A stretch of 64,000 nt of DNA from Oceanospirillum linum (GCF_001995095.2 NZ_MTSD02000001.1:62001-126000); one strand, 5' to 3'. Positions 47,953-58,628 are shown, counted from the first letter of the stretch. The notes: generated by a model not told the origin, from the letters alone. A program made the numbers and translations.

Positions 47953-47992
47953 TCCCGGCGTTATACCCCTTTTATAGGGTACAGCGCCGGGA
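47953..47992. terminator. Hairpin between nagZ and hpt
   Basis: TCCCGGCG and CGCCGGGA pair, with an inner TACCC/GGGTA stem. There is no long T run, so termination is plausible but not certain. Confidence 0.5.
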
Positions 47993-48018
47993 TAAATTCA
48001 GTTTAATTACAGAATCGC

Positions 48019-49035
48019 TTAAACAAGCGCTTCCAGCTGATCCGCTACCCGGTTGTATCGGGGATCAGCATCCAACGCATCCAGTGTCGGCCGGGAGAGT
48101 ACACTCAATGCAGACAACCGCTGCACTGAGCGTGGGGAAAACTCATAATCTGCCAGGGCATCAATAACCTGAAGCGCACCCTCACGGTCATTACAGACCA
48201 AAATCATATCGCACCCGGCACCTAAAGCGGCATAAGCACGGGCAGAGTAATCGCCTGTAGCAGCAGCACCCGCCATACCCAGATCATCACTGAAGATCAC
48301 ACCTTTAAAACCCAGTTGGCGGCGCAGAATATCTTTTAGCCAATAAGGAGAAAAGCCAGCAGGCTCAGGCGCTACTTTTTCGTAGATCACATGGGCCGGC
48401 ATGACACCATCCAATAGCGGGCATAATGCGGTAAAAGGTTTCAGGCAGTGCTCATCAATCTCTGAAAAAGGACGAACATCAACGGGCAGATCAATATGAG
48501 AGTCTGCGGCCACATAACCATGGCCGGGGAAATGCTTACCTATCGCTGGCATGCCAGCTTCATGCAGGCCTTCAATCAATGCATCTGCCAAGCGGGTAAC
48601 AATCTCAGGGCGACCAGAAAATGCCCGGTCACCAATCACGTCGCTATTGCCGTAATCGAGATCGAGCACGGGTGCAAAAGTAAAATCCAACCCATAGGCC
48701 AGAAGCTCGGAAGCCATTAGCCATCCAGTATCCCAAGCAAGTTCCAGAGCGGCCTCCGGGTCGTTCATAAATAACGCACCCAAACATGCCATGGGTGGAA
48801 TACGAGTAAACCCGTCACGGAACCTCTGAACACGCCCTCCCTCATGATCCACTGCAATCAGGATTTCAGGACGTAACTCCCGAATACTCCGGATCAGATA
48901 CTCAAGCTGAGAAGGGTCCCGGTAATTTCGTGTAAACAGGATGATACCACCCACCAATGGATGCACGATGAGTTCACGCTCGTCATTGGTCAGCTCGAAG
49001 CCTTCCAAGTCAAGCATAATGGGCCCATGGGTCAT
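48019..49035 (-). CDS. nagZ: Beta-N-acetylhexosaminidase NagZ
   Basis: The 338-residue cytoplasmic glycoside hydrolase (family GH3) removes GlcNAc from anhydromuropeptides in peptidoglycan recycling. The catalytic loop KHFPGHGYVAADSHID supplies the His-Asp pair, and the nucleophile Asp sits in IFSDDLGM. Its substrate fragments can induce AmpC in relatives. Start ATG 49035. Confidence 0.94.
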   Translation of the reverse strand: MTHGPIMLDLEGFELTNDERELIVHPLVGGIILFTRNYRDPSQLEYLIRSIRELRPEILIAVDHEGGRVQRFRDGFTRIPPMACLGALFMNDPEAALELAWDTGWLMASELLAYGLDFTFAPVLDLDYGNSDVIGDRAFSGRPEIVTRLADALIEGLHEAGMPAIGKHFPGHGYVAADSHIDLPVDVRPFSEIDEHCLKPFTALCPLLDGVMPAHVIYEKVAPEPAGFSPYWLKDILRRQLGFKGVIFSDDLGMAGAAATGDYSARAYAALGAGCDMILVCNDREGALQVIDALADYEFSPRSVQRLSALSVLSRPTLDALDADPRYNRVADQLEALV

Positions 49036-49159
49036 AGCGATTATCCTGCGACAGAGAAATGAATAAACCGCGAAATTTAACAGAGAACCGGAAAGAAAAA
49101 AACCTCAGACGCTCTACAGGAGACCATATCGGCAGAAAATAGAGTACAAAACACTGTAC

Positions 49160-49711
49160 TCAGCCAATATAAACGGGGGTATAGGCGGCAGTATCTTCAA
49201 AAAGCAGCGCAATATCTTTCATACGCATCCGAATACAACCGTGCGATAGAGGCTCCCCCATAGGCTCGGTGTCCGCCGTGCCATGAAAATAAATATAGCG
49301 CCGCATTGTGTCGCAGTTACCGCCTCGGTTAACACCCGGCTCCAGGCCGCTCAACCACAGAATACGCCCCAAAATCCAGTCCCTGCCAGGGTTTTGAGCC
49401 GCCAGCTCCGGTGTGTAACACTCTTTTGTCCAGCGGCGTCCACGGAAAACCGCATTGACCGGATAGCCGGAACCAATCTTTGCCCGAATACAGTGCCAAC
49501 CCCGGGGGGTCTGCCCACTACCTTCCTGCTCACCGGCGCCGTTCAAAGCAGTAGAAACGGGAAAGCAGAGTACAAACTCTGCTTTTTGGACGACAAAGAC
49601 CTGCTGACGGGCAAAATCCACCTGCAACCAGCTTCCGTCAGGTGCGAACTCCTGCCAACGGGGAGCCAGCTTCGGCTCCGGTAACCGGGGAACAGATGGA
49701 TCAGGCATCAT
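49160..49711 (-). CDS. L,D-transpeptidase (YkuD domain)
   Basis: The 183-residue protein has the YkuD catalytic signature H-x(n)-S-H-G-C-I-R (HGTADTEPMGEPLSHGCIRM), where Cys is the nucleophile. It crosslinks or links peptides to peptidoglycan. There is no evident signal peptide, which is unusual and might mean an alternative start or a cytoplasmic role. Its start overlaps the psrA stop by 11 bases, so it is coupled to psrA. Confidence 0.85.
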   Translation of the reverse strand: MMPDPSVPRLPEPKLAPRWQEFAPDGSWLQVDFARQQVFVVQKAEFVLCFPVSTALNGAGEQEGSGQTPRGWHCIRAKIGSGYPVNAVFRGRRWTKECYTPELAAQNPGRDWILGRILWLSGLEPGVNRGGNCDTMRRYIYFHGTADTEPMGEPLSHGCIRMRMKDIALLFEDTAAYTPVYIG

Positions 49712-50372
49712 CCTGGTGCTCAGACGGTATCAGCTCTGGAATCGGGGCGGACATACCGGCAGAAACGAATGGTATCAAACGCTGAACCACATCACGGACA
49801 CGGGTCTGCTCATTAAAATCCTGCTCTGCAATGTCTTTCAGTGCATCAAGACTGGACATGGTAAATACCGCTGAGCCCAGCATAAAGTGTAGCCGCCAAA
49901 AGCGTTCCACATCAGGGAGATCACTGGACGCACTACGAACCATAGACGTAAAACGGTAAAAAATGCTGCCATACTGCTCCTGCAGATAACGGCGCATATG
50001 CCCCTGAGCCTGGGTATATGCCAGCCCCAGTAATCGCATAAAAACAGACAAACCGTTTCTTGTCGGACTCGGCATAGTAATGACGGTTGTCGTCAATGTT
50101 TCCAGCACCGCATTCAGAGGAATAGACTGCCCCTGATGGCGGCTTTCAAGAAGATCCATCTCCTCATTAAAGCGCTTGGAAAACGGATCCAGATAACGGG
50201 CAAAAACAGCCTGAATCAGCGCCTTCTTAGAGCCAAAATGGTAATTCACCGCGGCAAGATTTACTTTTGCTTTACTGGTAATTGTCCTCAGGGACGTCTC
50301 AGCGAACCCTTTTTCCGCGAACAGCATCTCCGCGGTATCCAGTATACGGCTGACGGTATCTAATTGAGCCAT
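49701..50372 (-). CDS. psrA: TetR-family fatty-acid-responsive regulator PsrA
   Basis: The 223-residue protein has a TetR N-terminal helix-turn-helix (SLRTITSKAKVNLAAVNYHFGSKKALIQ) and a C-terminal domain like Pseudomonas PsrA, a repressor of beta-oxidation genes relieved by long-chain fatty acids. Context (nagZ, lexA, topA) is the same as in Pseudomonas. AGAGGTG precedes ATG 50372. A PsrA-type operator lies in the upstream region, suggesting self-regulation. Confidence 0.87.
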   Translation of the reverse strand: MAQLDTVSRILDTAEMLFAEKGFAETSLRTITSKAKVNLAAVNYHFGSKKALIQAVFARYLDPFSKRFNEEMDLLESRHQGQSIPLNAVLETLTTTVITMPSPTRNGLSVFMRLLGLAYTQAQGHMRRYLQEQYGSIFYRFTSMVRSASSDLPDVERFWRLHFMLGSAVFTMSSLDALKDIAEQDFNEQTRVRDVVQRLIPFVSAGMSAPIPELIPSEHQDDA

Positions 50373-50479
50373 GCTCACCTCTGTCGATCACTTTGTATGC
50401 GGCATGACTAACTTCTGACCGGTATTCAATGCCATCACAAAACAGCATGACCAGCCTCAGCTAACCAAGGAGCGTTTAT

Positions 50480-50493
50480 CAAACGAATGTTTG
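50480..50493. promoter_or_regulatory. PsrA operator
   Basis: CAAACGAATGTTTG fits the published PsrA pattern G/CAAAC-N4-GTTTG/C exactly. A weaker second site (GAAAC-N3-GTTTT) is at 50565-50577. They lie 110-200 bases upstream of psrA, between it and lexA. Confidence 0.75.
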
Positions 50494-50722
50494 AAACATA
50501 AATAGAATTGTCAACAAAGTCAAGATACTAGGTAGGCTAAGACCCACAAGGGGAGCATAAAATTGAAACACTGTTTTAAAACACATAAAACACGCCAGGC
50601 AAACAATCCGGCCAGTGTGTAAAACATCGGTTATATCCGGCTCACATCCGACTGAAAAACCGAACCAAACATTCTCTATTTAAAGTCCTTCAAGGGCAGA
50701 CAAAAGCATATTTTTGTGTAAA

Positions 50723-50755
50723 CTGTATACAAGTACACACTGTATAAAATGACAG
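50723..50755. promoter_or_regulatory. Two tandem LexA (SOS) boxes
   Basis: CTGTATAAAATGACAG at 50740-50755 fits CTG-N10-CAG exactly. CTGTATACAAGTACAC at 50723-50738 fits except its last base. They sit 11-43 bases before the lexA start, as expected for autorepression. Confidence 0.9.
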
Positions 50756-50765
50756 ATGAGACATC

Positions 50766-51383
50766 ATGATTAAACTGACCAAACGCCAGCAGGAAGTACT
50801 CGACTTCATTACGTCACACATGGAGTCTACCGGGTACCCACCGACCCGGGCAGAAATTGCACGGGCATTAGGTTTCCGCTCGCCCAATGCTGCAGAAGAA
50901 CATCTGCGGGCCCTGGCCCGTAAAGGCGCAATTGAAATGATTCCCGGCACCTCACGGGGAATCAAGCTCCCTTCCCACGCCAACCAGGGCCTACCGGTGA
51001 TCGGCCAGGTTGCGGCTGGCAGCCCGATTCTGGCTCAGGAACATATCGATAGCTACTCCGGTGTCAGCGCCGACTTTTTCCGTCCTAAAGCCCATTATAT
51101 GCTTCGTGTTAAAGGTCTGAGCATGAAGGATATCGGCATCATAGATGGTGACCTCCTTGCGGTTCACCAGACCAGCGACATCCGAAACGGACAGATTGTG
51201 ATCGCCCGTATCGGTGATGAGGTGACGGTGAAGCGTTTCAAACAGGAAGGCAGCCTAGTGTACCTGATTGCTGAAAATGAAGAATTCGACCCTATTGTGG
51301 TAGATCTGGAAACTGAATCTCTGGCCATAGAAGGTATTGGCGTTGGCATCATTCGCGGCGGGTACGGGCAGGGACTTCAATAA
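50766..51383 (+). CDS. lexA: SOS repressor LexA
   Basis: The 205-residue protein has an N-terminal winged helix ([33 protein letters not shown]) and a C-terminal S24 peptidase domain. The self-cleavage site Ala84-Gly85 (QVAAGSP), the catalytic Ser119 (GLSMKD) and Lys156 (VTVKRF) are all present. It represses DNA-damage genes until RecA triggers cleavage. The sulA gene found next to lexA in pseudomonads is missing here. A terminator follows at 51433-51462. Confidence 0.97.
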   Translation: MIKLTKRQQEVLDFITSHMESTGYPPTRAEIARALGFRSPNAAEEHLRALARKGAIEMIPGTSRGIKLPSHANQGLPVIGQVAAGSPILAQEHIDSYSGVSADFFRPKAHYMLRVKGLSMKDIGIIDGDLLAVHQTSDIRNGQIVIARIGDEVTVKRFKQEGSLVYLIAENEEFDPIVVDLETESLAIEGIGVGIIRGGYGQGLQ

Positions 51384-51432
51384 CCCATATAGTTGCTCTG
51401 CCCATCACATATAAAACCCATCCGTCACAAAT

Positions 51433-51462
51433 AAAAAAAGCAGCCCGACGGCTGCTTTTTTT
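51433..51462. terminator. Terminator after lexA
   Basis: GCAGCC/GGCTGC stem with a CGAC loop, A7 before and T7 after. Bidirectional. Confidence 0.9.
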
Positions 51463-51486
51463 GGATGCAAAGCGCTGGTGCTAAGG

Positions 51487-51736
51487 TCAGTGGATAACAG
51501 CATTCTCCCCCGGCCCCTCTTCATCCTCCTCTCCCCATAAGCGATTATCCTGAATCGCCTTGTCGATCATCTCACGGGCAATATCAAAGCTTGCCCCCCC
51601 TCAGATGCTCAACAATCTCTGGTGCAAAACGGATACGCACCAAGGGCTCGCCCTGGTTATCATCTGCAGACTGCAAAATGACATCTCCATCGGCAAGCTC
51701 AACAATTTCAAGATACGGACTATCAGACAAGGTCAT
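51487..51736 (-). pseudogene. Small conserved gene (PA3009-like position), frameshifted at poly-G
   Basis: From ATG 51736, behind AAGAGGTA, the frame encodes MTLSDSPYLEIVELADGD and continues to HLRG, then hits a run of seven G (complement of C51594-C51600) and stops after ~50 residues. Removing one G lets it continue for 82 residues through ASFDIAREMIDKAIQDN to a natural stop at 51487. The product would be a small acidic protein with an alpha/beta start and helical end. Its location between lexA and the DUF6586 gene matches PA3009 in Pseudomonas. It is most likely a one-base error or slippage rather than a dead gene. Confidence 0.7.
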
Positions 51737-51778
51737 TACCTCTTAAAAAATTCGATGACACAAAGCATCCTGCTTGGA

Positions 51779-52285
51779 TCAAAATTCCTGCATGGTCTGG
51801 CGCAGATCATTAATAAAAGACTGCATATTTTCCAGCCACGAAATAAGTTGCTGCTGCTCCGAAAAAGAATCGCGGGCCAGTGGAATCAGAGGTGCTGCAG
51901 CTGACGGATCAACAACATCCGCTTGCTTCAGCTCCGGCAACCAGCAATCTCTGTAACGCCGGTTTAACTGACTCAGCCAACTGAAGCTATCTTTCTCCAG
52001 TGCCAGAATCCGGTTCAGGTGAGGGATAACACACCCCTTCATCTCTGCGGCCTGCCGAAGGTCGGTAGCCGTTTTCCACTCGCCCTGAGGCAGCTGTGCT
52101 GTTTCAGCAATTTCATAAAGCAGCGCCTGCATCACTCCCTGAAGATGAAAAACAACGGCGTCGGCATAAGCAGAAATATAGGCCGGGCGTATCAGTTCAT
52201 CCTGCTGGTCAACCTGATCAAATTGCTGTAACAATAACCGTGCAGAATAGAGTTTCTGCATCGTTCGTGACGCCATTGATGCCAT
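51779..52285 (-). CDS. DUF6586 family protein
   Basis: The 168-residue helical protein lies between lexA and topA exactly as the PA3010 homologue does in pseudomonads. It is Leu/Gln-rich with predicted long helices (ISAYADAVVFHLQGVMQALLYEIAE) and no membrane or catalytic motif. Function is unknown. It could be co-transcribed with the small gene at 51487. Confidence 0.8.
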   Translation of the reverse strand: MASMASRTMQKLYSARLLLQQFDQVDQQDELIRPAYISAYADAVVFHLQGVMQALLYEIAETAQLPQGEWKTATDLRQAAEMKGCVIPHLNRILALEKDSFSWLSQLNRRYRDCWLPELKQADVVDPSAAAPLIPLARDSFSEQQQLISWLENMQSFINDLRQTMQEF

Positions 52286-52328
52286 AGAAAACGAGCCCAG
52301 ATAAGAGTAACGGACAGATAAAAACGCT

Positions 52329-52354
52329 AAAAGGCCGGTCTGAACCGGCCTTTT
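52329..52354 (-). terminator. Terminator after topA
   Basis: AAAAGGCCGGT and ACCGGCCTTTT form an 11-bp perfect stem with a CTGA loop, 50 bases beyond the topA stop. Confidence 0.88.
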
Positions 52355-52401
52355 AGTCGCTGCTTTCGCGCACAGTTTAGCTGAAAATCACAGGATGTGA
52401 A

Positions 52402-55059
52402 CTAGCTTTTAGCAGTTTTTCGGGTTGCTTTTTTCTTCTCGCGGCTAACCCATTGACCACCTTCATAAAAAGCCTGCCAGCCTGTAGCCTTACCTTCCAC
52501 TTCCGTCATCAGATATTGCTCTTTATTTTTCCGACTGAAACGGATTACCGTAGGATTTCCATCAGGATCATGGGTTGGTCCCTCCATCAGGAAATTATAT
52601 TTCGGATCAATTTCAGCTTTATGCGGTAAAATTTCAACCAGCTGTGGCGGACGGGTCTCCCGGTTTTTCGGGAACTGGCTGGCCGCCAGGAAAAGCCCTG
52701 ATGCACCATCACGCAAAATATAATGATCTTCAACTTTCTGACACGCCAACTCAGGCATAGGCACCGGATCCATTTTAGGAGGTGCAGCCTCACCACTTTT
52801 CAGCAGTTTCCGGGTGTTTTTACAGGTTTCACTGGTGCACCCGAAATACTTACCAAACCGGCCGGTCTTCAGCTGCATCTCAGAACCGCATTTATCACAC
52901 TCAAGCACCGGGCCATCATAACCCTTAATCTTGAATTCACCGTTCTCGACTTCGTAGCCATCACAATCAGGGTTGTTACCGCAAACATGCAGCTTACGCT
53001 GTTCGTCGATCAGGTAACTTTCCATTGCCGTACCGCATTTTGGACAGCGACGCTTAGCGCGCAACGCCTGCGTTTCTGCCTCTTCATCCGCATCTGCGCT
53101 GATCGCTTCCTCTCCCGGTGTCAGATTGATCGTGGTTTTACAACGTTCCTTCGGAGGTAACGAATAACCTGAACAACCCAAAAACACACCAGTACTGGCC
53201 GTTCGAATCTGCATTGGGCGACCACAACTCGGGCACTCAATAGAGGTCTCAACGGCCAGGTTAGGACGCATACCGCCCTCTTCCGATTCTGCCTGTGCCA
53301 GCTGGTTACTGAAATCCTTGTAAAAACTGTTCAGCAGATTCTTCCAATCGTTCTTGCCTTCTGCCACATCATCCAGGGATTCTTCCATACGGGCAGTAAA
53401 ACTGAAGTCCATCAGGTCGCTAAAGCTTTCACTCAGGCGATCCGTAACGATATCTCCCATTTTCTCAGCGTAGAAACGACGATTTTCCAGGCGCACATAA
53501 CCACGATCCTGAATGGTCGAAATAATAGATGCATACGTTGATGGGCGACCAATACCTCGTTTTTCAAGCTCTTTTACCAAACTGGCCTCAGTAAAACGAG
53601 CCACAGGTTTGGTGAAGTGTTGCTTAGGCAATAACTGCTCAAGTGTCAGCAAATCGCCAACTTGCAGATCAGGTAGCGACTGGTCTTCATCCTTTTTACT
53701 GTTGGATGGCATAACTCGGGTAAAACCATCAAACTGCATAACACGACCCCGGGCACGCAGCTCAAACGGCCCGGCTTCCACCACAAGCGAGGTACTCATA
53801 AACTCTGCCGGCACCATCTGACAGGCAACAAACTGACGCCAGATCAATTCATACAGGCGCTCAGCGTCGCGTTCCATACTTTTCAGGTCAGTAGCTGAGC
53901 GAGTCACATCCGATGGACGGATCGCCTCATGCGCTTCCTGGGCACCCTCTTTACTGGAATAACTGTTCGGCACTTCCGGCAGATATTTTTTACCAAAATT
54001 ATCCGCAACATAATCCCGACAGCTCTCCACCGCTTCCTTACTCAGATTGGTGGAGTCCGTACGCATATAAGTGATATAACCCGCTTCATACAGACGCTGG
54101 GCCAACATCATGGTCTTTTTCACGCTGTAGCCAAGGCGTGTACTTGCCGCCTGCTGCAACGTAGATGTGATATAGGGTGCCGTTGGCTTGGTTTTAGTCG
54201 GCTTATCTTCCCGTTTAGCAACTTTAAACGGGGAAGCGTTCAGCACATCCAATGCTTTATCCGTCAGCTCTTTGCTGGTCGGACGGAAGCCTTTGCCATT
54301 CTCTTTAGTGACTTCACACTGAAACGCCATTTTGCCATCGCGATTCAGGTCAGCATGAATATCCCAATACTCTTCAGGAACAAAGGCCCGGATCTCACGC
54401 TCACGTTCAACGATAAGACGCACAGCAACCGACTGCACCCGACCGGCTGACAAGCCACGGGCAACCTTGGCCCATAGCAGCGGAGAAACCATATAACCGA
54501 CAACACGATCCAGAAAACGGCGTGCCTGCTGGGCGTTCACACGGCTCATATCCAGGCGGCCAGGCTCCTTAAACGCATCCTGAATTGCATTTTTGGTGAT
54601 TTCATTAAAAACCACACGATGGTAACGCTCGTCATCACCACCTATCGTTTCCCGCAAGTGCCAGGCGATAGCCTCCCCTTCGCGGTCCAAATCCGTCGCC
54701 AGATAGATCTGGTCAGCATCAGCCGCCAGTTTTTGCAGCTCAGAAACGACCTTTTCTTTACCGGGCAGGATCTTATAGTGCGCCTCCCAGTCGTGCTCAG
54801 GGTCAATACCCATACGGGCGATCAGCTGCTCGCGGGCTTTGCGTTTCTTGTGCACCGCTTTTTCTTCCGGGCTCATTTTGCGGGTAATTGCCGCCGCCTT
54901 GGCCCGCGCTTTGGCATCCACAGGCTGTTTAGCGCCACCACTGGTCGGCAGATCACGGATATGCCCCACACTCGACTTCACTACAAAGTCTTTGCCCAGG
55001 TACTTGTTGATCGTTTTAGCCTTTGCAGGAGACTCGACGATAACTAGTGCTTTTCCCAT
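52402..55059 (-). CDS. topA: DNA topoisomerase I TopA
   Basis: This 885-residue type IA topoisomerase relaxes negative supercoils. The TOPRIM domain begins [20 protein letters not shown] and contains [17 protein letters not shown] (acidic metal site). The active-site Tyr lies in [12 protein letters not shown]. Three C4 zinc-finger domains follow ([26 protein letters not shown]), then a conserved Lys-rich tail. Length and domain order are normal for gammaproteobacteria. Confidence 0.97.
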   Translation of the reverse strand: MGKALVIVESPAKAKTINKYLGKDFVVKSSVGHIRDLPTSGGAKQPVDAKARAKAAAITRKMSPEEKAVHKKRKAREQLIARMGIDPEHDWEAHYKILPGKEKVVSELQKLAADADQIYLATDLDREGEAIAWHLRETIGGDDERYHRVVFNEITKNAIQDAFKEPGRLDMSRVNAQQARRFLDRVVGYMVSPLLWAKVARGLSAGRVQSVAVRLIVEREREIRAFVPEEYWDIHADLNRDGKMAFQCEVTKENGKGFRPTSKELTDKALDVLNASPFKVAKREDKPTKTKPTAPYITSTLQQAASTRLGYSVKKTMMLAQRLYEAGYITYMRTDSTNLSKEAVESCRDYVADNFGKKYLPEVPNSYSSKEGAQEAHEAIRPSDVTRSATDLKSMERDAERLYELIWRQFVACQMVPAEFMSTSLVVEAGPFELRARGRVMQFDGFTRVMPSNSKKDEDQSLPDLQVGDLLTLEQLLPKQHFTKPVARFTEASLVKELEKRGIGRPSTYASIISTIQDRGYVRLENRRFYAEKMGDIVTDRLSESFSDLMDFSFTARMEESLDDVAEGKNDWKNLLNSFYKDFSNQLAQAESEEGGMRPNLAVETSIECPSCGRPMQIRTASTGVFLGCSGYSLPPKERCKTTINLTPGEEAISADADEEAETQALRAKRRCPKCGTAMESYLIDEQRKLHVCGNNPDCDGYEVENGEFKIKGYDGPVLECDKCGSEMQLKTGRFGKYFGCTSETCKNTRKLLKSGEAAPPKMDPVPMPELACQKVEDHYILRDGASGLFLAASQFPKNRETRPPQLVEILPHKAEIDPKYNFLMEGPTHDPDGNPTVIRFSRKNKEQYLMTEVEGKATGWQAFYEGGQWVSREKKKATRKTAKS

Positions 55060-55677
55060 TGAGAGCGTCTCTTTATCTAAGGCTGTTCAGAAACAGTTTG
55101 ACCAAGGAAATTCGTACTACCGGCTAAATTAAGCAGCCTGAGCTGCGCTTCACACATCAATGGCCGGATAAAAGTACAAAAGTTAAAAATACAACGATTG
55201 AATGATCGTAACCTAACTAACACGGCCTTTACCCCAGGTTAAAGGAAGGCGGAACTCAGACAATAAAGCCCTCTTATCGTGCGTATTACAACTTTATATA
55301 GAGCACCTTTGTCAAGTGCTGCCTGAAAAGGGCGTATAAACTACCCCAGCAGAATACAGAGTTCCAGCCCCTGATTAAAAAAAGACTTTTTCTCATGCTA
55401 AAGCACCCACCTCAGCACAAGAAAGTCCGTCAATTCTGACCGTAGCACATTCCTAATGTATTACAGCAAACCAGATTCGGCCAGCTGCCTGAGAAAAAGC
55501 ATTGCAATTCTTGCAGTTACGGCCCAATCTTAAAGTGACGGCAAGGGGGGAAGTCAACACAATGTTCGCCTGCTTTCTCTCTGTCCTGCCGGAAATATAT
55601 CGCTCTGCCCCTAAATAAACTGGCCCCGAACCTGCAGGTGTTGTTCCGGTCAGATTTGTCGAACAAGGAGTGACAGC
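55060..55677. other. Intergenic stretch between topA and gap
   Basis: Some 620 bases without a supported gene. It must hold the divergent promoters of topA and gap. A short minus-strand open frame near 55453-55878 overlaps gap in antisense and has no start signal. No RNA element was recognised. Confidence 0.5.
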
Positions 55678-56688
55678 ATGAAGGTAACCCGCGTTGCTAT
55701 TAATGGCTTTGGCCGTATCGGCCGCAATATTCTTCGCGCCTATTTCGAAGGACATCATTCGGATAACCTGGAGATCGTTGCCATCAACGATCTGGGTGAT
55801 GCCGCAATCAATGCCCATCTGCTCCAGTATGACTCTGTGCACGGTCGCTTTACCTATGAGGTCAGCCATGACACTCATTCATTAACCGTTGATGGCCGCA
55901 GCATCAGTGTTTTTGCCGAACGTGACCCGTCCCGGCTTCCCTGGCAGTCACTTGATATCGATGTTGTTTTGGAGTGCACAGGACTTTTTACTCAGCGTGA
56001 GAAAGCCGCAGCTCATATCAAAGCCGGTGCAAAAAAAGTTCTGATTTCTGCACCTTCGCCGGATGCTGACGCGACCATTGTCTTTGGCGTTAACGATCAT
56101 ATCCTTCACCCGGAGCACCAGGTCGTATCGAATGCCTCCTGCACCACAAATTGCTTGGCCCCTGTTGTTCAGGTTTTGCATGAACTCATGACGATTGAAA
56201 GCGGTATCATGACCACTATTCATGCCTATACCAACGATCAGCACCTTACTGACGTATATCACACTGACCCGTATCGCGCGCGCTCTGCCACGGCCTCCAT
56301 GATTCCCACAAAAACCGGAGCTGCTGCGGCCATTGGTCTTGTTATACCGGAGATGGCCGGAAAATTTGATGGACTGGCAGTTCGGGTACCCACAAACAAT
56401 GTCTCTCTGGTAGACCTGAGCATCCAGGTCAAACAGCCTCTTACCGCTGAAGCCATCAACAAAGCCCTGGAGAAAGCCGCCCACCAATCGAAAGTCTTAG
56501 GCTACAATGGACTACCGCTGGTCTCGATCGACTTTAATCACTGCCCGGATTCATCTGTATTCGATGGCAGCCATACCCGGGTTCAGGGTAATCTGGTTAA
56601 GGTGATGGCCTGGTATGACAATGAGTGGGGGTTCTCCAACCGAATGCTGGATACCACTCAAGCCTTAATGGCCGCAAAATCGTCATAA
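55678..56688 (+). CDS. gap: Glyceraldehyde-3-phosphate dehydrogenase (type I)
   Basis: The 336-residue enzyme oxidises glyceraldehyde 3-phosphate to 1,3-bisphosphoglycerate with NAD(P). The Rossmann start is [12 protein letters not shown], and the catalytic Cys155 lies in SNASCTTNC with His in [10 protein letters not shown]. It resembles alphaproteobacterial-type Gap more than E. coli GapA; erythrose-4-phosphate dehydrogenase is a less likely alternative. Neighbouring pyk, 220 bases downstream, supports a glycolytic or gluconeogenic role. GGAG precedes ATG 55678. Confidence 0.9.
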   Translation: MKVTRVAINGFGRIGRNILRAYFEGHHSDNLEIVAINDLGDAAINAHLLQYDSVHGRFTYEVSHDTHSLTVDGRSISVFAERDPSRLPWQSLDIDVVLECTGLFTQREKAAAHIKAGAKKVLISAPSPDADATIVFGVNDHILHPEHQVVSNASCTTNCLAPVVQVLHELMTIESGIMTTIHAYTNDQHLTDVYHTDPYRARSATASMIPTKTGAAAAIGLVIPEMAGKFDGLAVRVPTNNVSLVDLSIQVKQPLTAEAINKALEKAAHQSKVLGYNGLPLVSIDFNHCPDSSVFDGSHTRVQGNLVKVMAWYDNEWGFSNRMLDTTQALMAAKSS

Positions 56689-56908
56689 AAATAAGCTATA
56701 CCACTCACAGACTTACAAGCGACAAGACCGGCGAAACGGGTCTTTTCAGTAAAAAGATAAAGACCCACTCCGCCGTACCAAACAGATCAGGTTTACCCTA
56801 AAAGACATGATCATATCTGAATACATGCACGCAATAGACTGAAAAAATTGCACCCGGTTTCACCTGAAGGCTAAGCCTTTACCCTGTAAGATTAAGGAAT
56901 CACATAGA

Positions 56909-58327
56909 ATGCGTAGAACTAAAATCGTTGCCACTCTGGGCCCTGCCACCGATGAAGCAGGTAAGCTGGCCCAGGTATTAGAATATGTCGATGTGGTACG
57001 CGTAAACTTTTCCCACGGCGATCCTGAAGAGCATCAGGCCCGTGTGGAAGCCGTTCGCAAAACGGCAAAAGAGATCGGCCGCTTTGTGGCCGTACTGGGC
57101 GACCTGCAGGGACCGAAAATCCGTGTCGCACGCTTTAAAGATGGCCCGATAAAATTGGCCGTGGGTGATAAGTTCACTCTGAATATGAACCTTGAAAGAG
57201 ATGCCGGCGACCAGAACCAGGTTGGTGTCGACTACCCTCAGTTGGCCGATGACGTAACATCCGGTGATACATTGCTACTGGATGACGGCCGGATTCAACT
57301 CAAAGTTGATGACGTCGTAAAGCCTGAGGTGATCTGTACGGTAACCGTTGGAGGAAAACTCTCCAACAACAAAGGCATCAACAAACAGGGTGGTGGCCTT
57401 TCAGCAGCGGCGCTGACCGAAAAAGATAAAAAAGATATTAAAACCGCCATCGCCCTGAATATGGACTACCTGGCTGTATCTTTCCCCCGTACCGGTGATG
57501 ATATGCGCGAAGCCCGCGCACTTTTAGGTAAAGCCGGGCAGGATATCAACCTGATCGCCAAAGTAGAGCGTGCTGAGTCTGTTGCGGACGAGGCGGTTAT
57601 GAATGACCTGATCCAGTCCTGCGAGGGAGTCATGGTTGCCCGTGGTGATCTCGGCGTTGAAATCGGTGACGCCCAGCTAATCGGCGTACAAAAAAAGCTG
57701 ATTCAGCGGGCCCGCAGTCTGAATAAGGTCGTCATCACGGCAACTCAAATGATGGAGTCGATGATTACCAGCCCCCTGCCAACCCGCGCCGAAGTCTTTG
57801 ATGTTGCCAACGCCGTTTTAGATGGCACCGATGCGGTAATGCTGTCAGCAGAAACCGCCGTTGGTGAATACCCTCTGGAAACGGTTCAGGCCATGGATCG
57901 TCTCTGTCGAGGCGCTGAACTGGAACGCATAACACAGCAATCCAACCACCGTATGCATGAAGATTTCAGCCACATCAACGAGGCTGTTGCTCTATCTGCC
58001 ATGTACGCCGCCAACCACCTGCAGGGTGTTAAAGCCATCGTCTGTATGATACGATCCGGCCTCACCCCATTGCTAATGTCCCGTATCCGCTCAGGCTTAC
58101 CGATTTTTGCCTTTACGGCCCAGGAAAAGACTCAGAACCGTGTCGCTCTCTATCGGGGTGTTACAACCGTTCCGTTTAATCACGCAAGTGCTGATCCGGA
58201 GTCGATTAGCAAAGCCATTGAAGAGTTAAAACGACGTAATGTTGTCACTCAGGGCGACAATGTCATCTTCACTCGCGGTGATCACAACGGCACCCACACC
58301 CTGACCATCGTCCAGATTGAAGATTAA
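56909..58327 (+). CDS. pyk: Pyruvate kinase
   Basis: The 472-residue enzyme converts phosphoenolpyruvate and ADP to pyruvate and ATP. Motifs are KIVATLGPATD at the start, VNFSHGDPEEH, the catalytic Lys/Glu region IAKVERAESV, and MVARGDLGVEIG. The C-terminal allosteric domain is complete, resembling the PykA (AMP-activated) type. It follows gap, and a strong terminator lies after it. Confidence 0.94.
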   Translation: MRRTKIVATLGPATDEAGKLAQVLEYVDVVRVNFSHGDPEEHQARVEAVRKTAKEIGRFVAVLGDLQGPKIRVARFKDGPIKLAVGDKFTLNMNLERDAGDQNQVGVDYPQLADDVTSGDTLLLDDGRIQLKVDDVVKPEVICTVTVGGKLSNNKGINKQGGGLSAAALTEKDKKDIKTAIALNMDYLAVSFPRTGDDMREARALLGKAGQDINLIAKVERAESVADEAVMNDLIQSCEGVMVARGDLGVEIGDAQLIGVQKKLIQRARSLNKVVITATQMMESMITSPLPTRAEVFDVANAVLDGTDAVMLSAETAVGEYPLETVQAMDRLCRGAELERITQQSNHRMHEDFSHINEAVALSAMYAANHLQGVKAIVCMIRSGLTPLLMSRIRSGLPIFAFTAQEKTQNRVALYRGVTTVPFNHASADPESISKAIEELKRRNVVTQGDNVIFTRGDHNGTHTLTIVQIED

Positions 58328-58378
58328 TTTCCGGTAGATCAGACAAAAAAACAAACCAAATCCCTCCCCCCGAAAAAC

Positions 58379-58410
58379 AAAAAGCGCTGAGAAAAATCAG
58401 CGCTTTTTTT
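58379..58410 (+). terminator. Terminator after pyk
   Basis: AAGCGCTGA/TCAGCGCTT stem of 9 bp with a GAAAAA loop and T7 tail. Confidence 0.92.
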
Positions 58411-58628
58411 ATGCCTTAAAAATGGGCGCAACCTGCTTCAGCTATGGGTTTTCTGCCTTTTTCATGTGCACGTCATAAAAATGATATAGAGCACTAAACA
58501 AACCATCACAAAACATTTGTATTCTAACAACAGATACAAAAAGCCATATCTTCGGCAAAAATTAACCCTTGAAAGAAAAAATCGGGCACGTTATTGTATA
58601 AATATACTTTGAACCCTAAACAAATATT
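58411..58628. promoter_or_regulatory. Promoter region of ectA
   Basis: AT-rich region before ectA with TATAAAT-type sequence near 58600. A consensus sigma-70 promoter with normal spacing is not obvious, which fits osmotically controlled promoters. There is no Shine-Dalgarno match before ATG 58629. Confidence 0.4.

Noticed and set aside
51384-51486. Missing sulA next to lexA
   Set aside because: The gap is far too short for sulA and contains only a terminator, so no SulA call was made.
53929-54450. Long open frame antisense to topA
   Set aside because: It is a shadow of the topA coding sequence on the opposite strand.
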